From positions 62,001-126,000 of the forward strand of contig NZ_JAFFOB010000012.1 of the NCBI RefSeq assembly GCF_016918935.1: 64,000 nt of DNA, read 5' to 3'. The DNA is from Roseitranquillus sediminis. GTDB lineage: Bacteria > Pseudomonadota > Alphaproteobacteria > Rhodobacterales > Rhodobacteraceae. Every line of letters starts with the position of its first letter. Position 1 is the first letter of the stretch. Below, piece after piece: positions 63,985 through 64,000 of the stretch. The position numbers and the translations under genes were made by a program. The notes under the pieces were generated by a model. It searched no databases, was not told the DNA's origin, and was given only the letters and a program-made list of their open reading frames with translations.

Positions 63985-64000
63985 GACAATCTCCCAAAGC

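Overview
The window is a GC-rich, almost completely coding chromosomal segment of an alphaproteobacterium. Gene content points to the Rhodobacteraceae (Rhodobacterales). The pointers are a nuoA-N order broken up by small lineage-type proteins (a DUF5337-like protein, a helix-hairpin-helix protein, a C-terminally extended NuoE), a DksA with only one of the four zinc cysteines, DUF2927, DUF4174 and DUF2852 proteins, Entner-Doudoroff genes, and TRAP transport. No rRNA, tRNA, IS element, phage gene or CRISPR array was seen. The family assignment is inferred from context, not from a database search.

Layout. 1-17073 (minus): the NADH:quinone oxidoreductase operon nuoABCDEFGHIJKLMN. nuoN is cut by the window start, and seven non-canonical ORFs are intercalated, one of only 24 codons. 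A sigma70-like promoter lies just upstream of nuoA. 17220-28012 (mostly minus): a complete leucine/isovalerate catabolic set. It holds isovaleryl-CoA dehydrogenase, both methylcrotonyl-CoA carboxylase subunits, methylglutaconyl-CoA hydratase and HMG-CoA lyase, interleaved with two GST-like genes, a macro-domain gene, a membrane pseudoprotease, a DUF1622 membrane protein and an LprI-like protein. 28080-33934: a DegT-type aminotransferase, an MscS channel, an A-type Fe-S carrier, triosephosphate isomerase, an FAD monooxygenase and dksA. 34089-41511: a MoxR AAA+ ATPase and a VWA protein separated by a GNAT, a DUF2927 lipoprotein and a small membrane protein; then TetR/M48 peptidase (divergent), a PIN protein, an RlmI-like methyltransferase and a small basic protein. 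41699-49119: edd-eda, glnE, DUF2852, RDD and bpt. 49126-53529 (minus): a TakP-like TRAP transporter with a large-permease insertion. 53834-56410: ilv promoter, Leu/Val-rich leader peptide, attenuator, then both acetolactate synthase subunits. 56493-63984 (mostly minus): the propionyl-CoA route (pccB, pccA, methylmalonyl-CoA mutase) with small envelope proteins between.

How it fits together. The segment links branched-chain amino acid metabolism in both directions. Synthesis is by acetolactate synthase under an apparent transcription attenuator. Breakdown of leucine goes to acetoacetate and acetyl-CoA, and propionyl-CoA (from Val/Ile and odd-chain acids) goes to succinyl-CoA. Both breakdown routes deliver reducing power to the complex I encoded next door. 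Sugar acids enter by the Entner-Doudoroff enzymes, and nitrogen status is relayed through GlnE.

The most notable observations are: the fully readable ilv attenuator with mutually exclusive hairpins; a membrane-anchored trypsin-like protein that kept the nucleophilic serine but lost the His and Asp; paired normal and degenerate HhH domains in the nuo operon; a 24-codon membrane ORF between nuoJ and nuoK; an array of CCGGAC half-sites in front of a GST-like gene; a 22-bp palindrome beside tetR; and three convergent gene pairs whose stop codons share the same CTAG.
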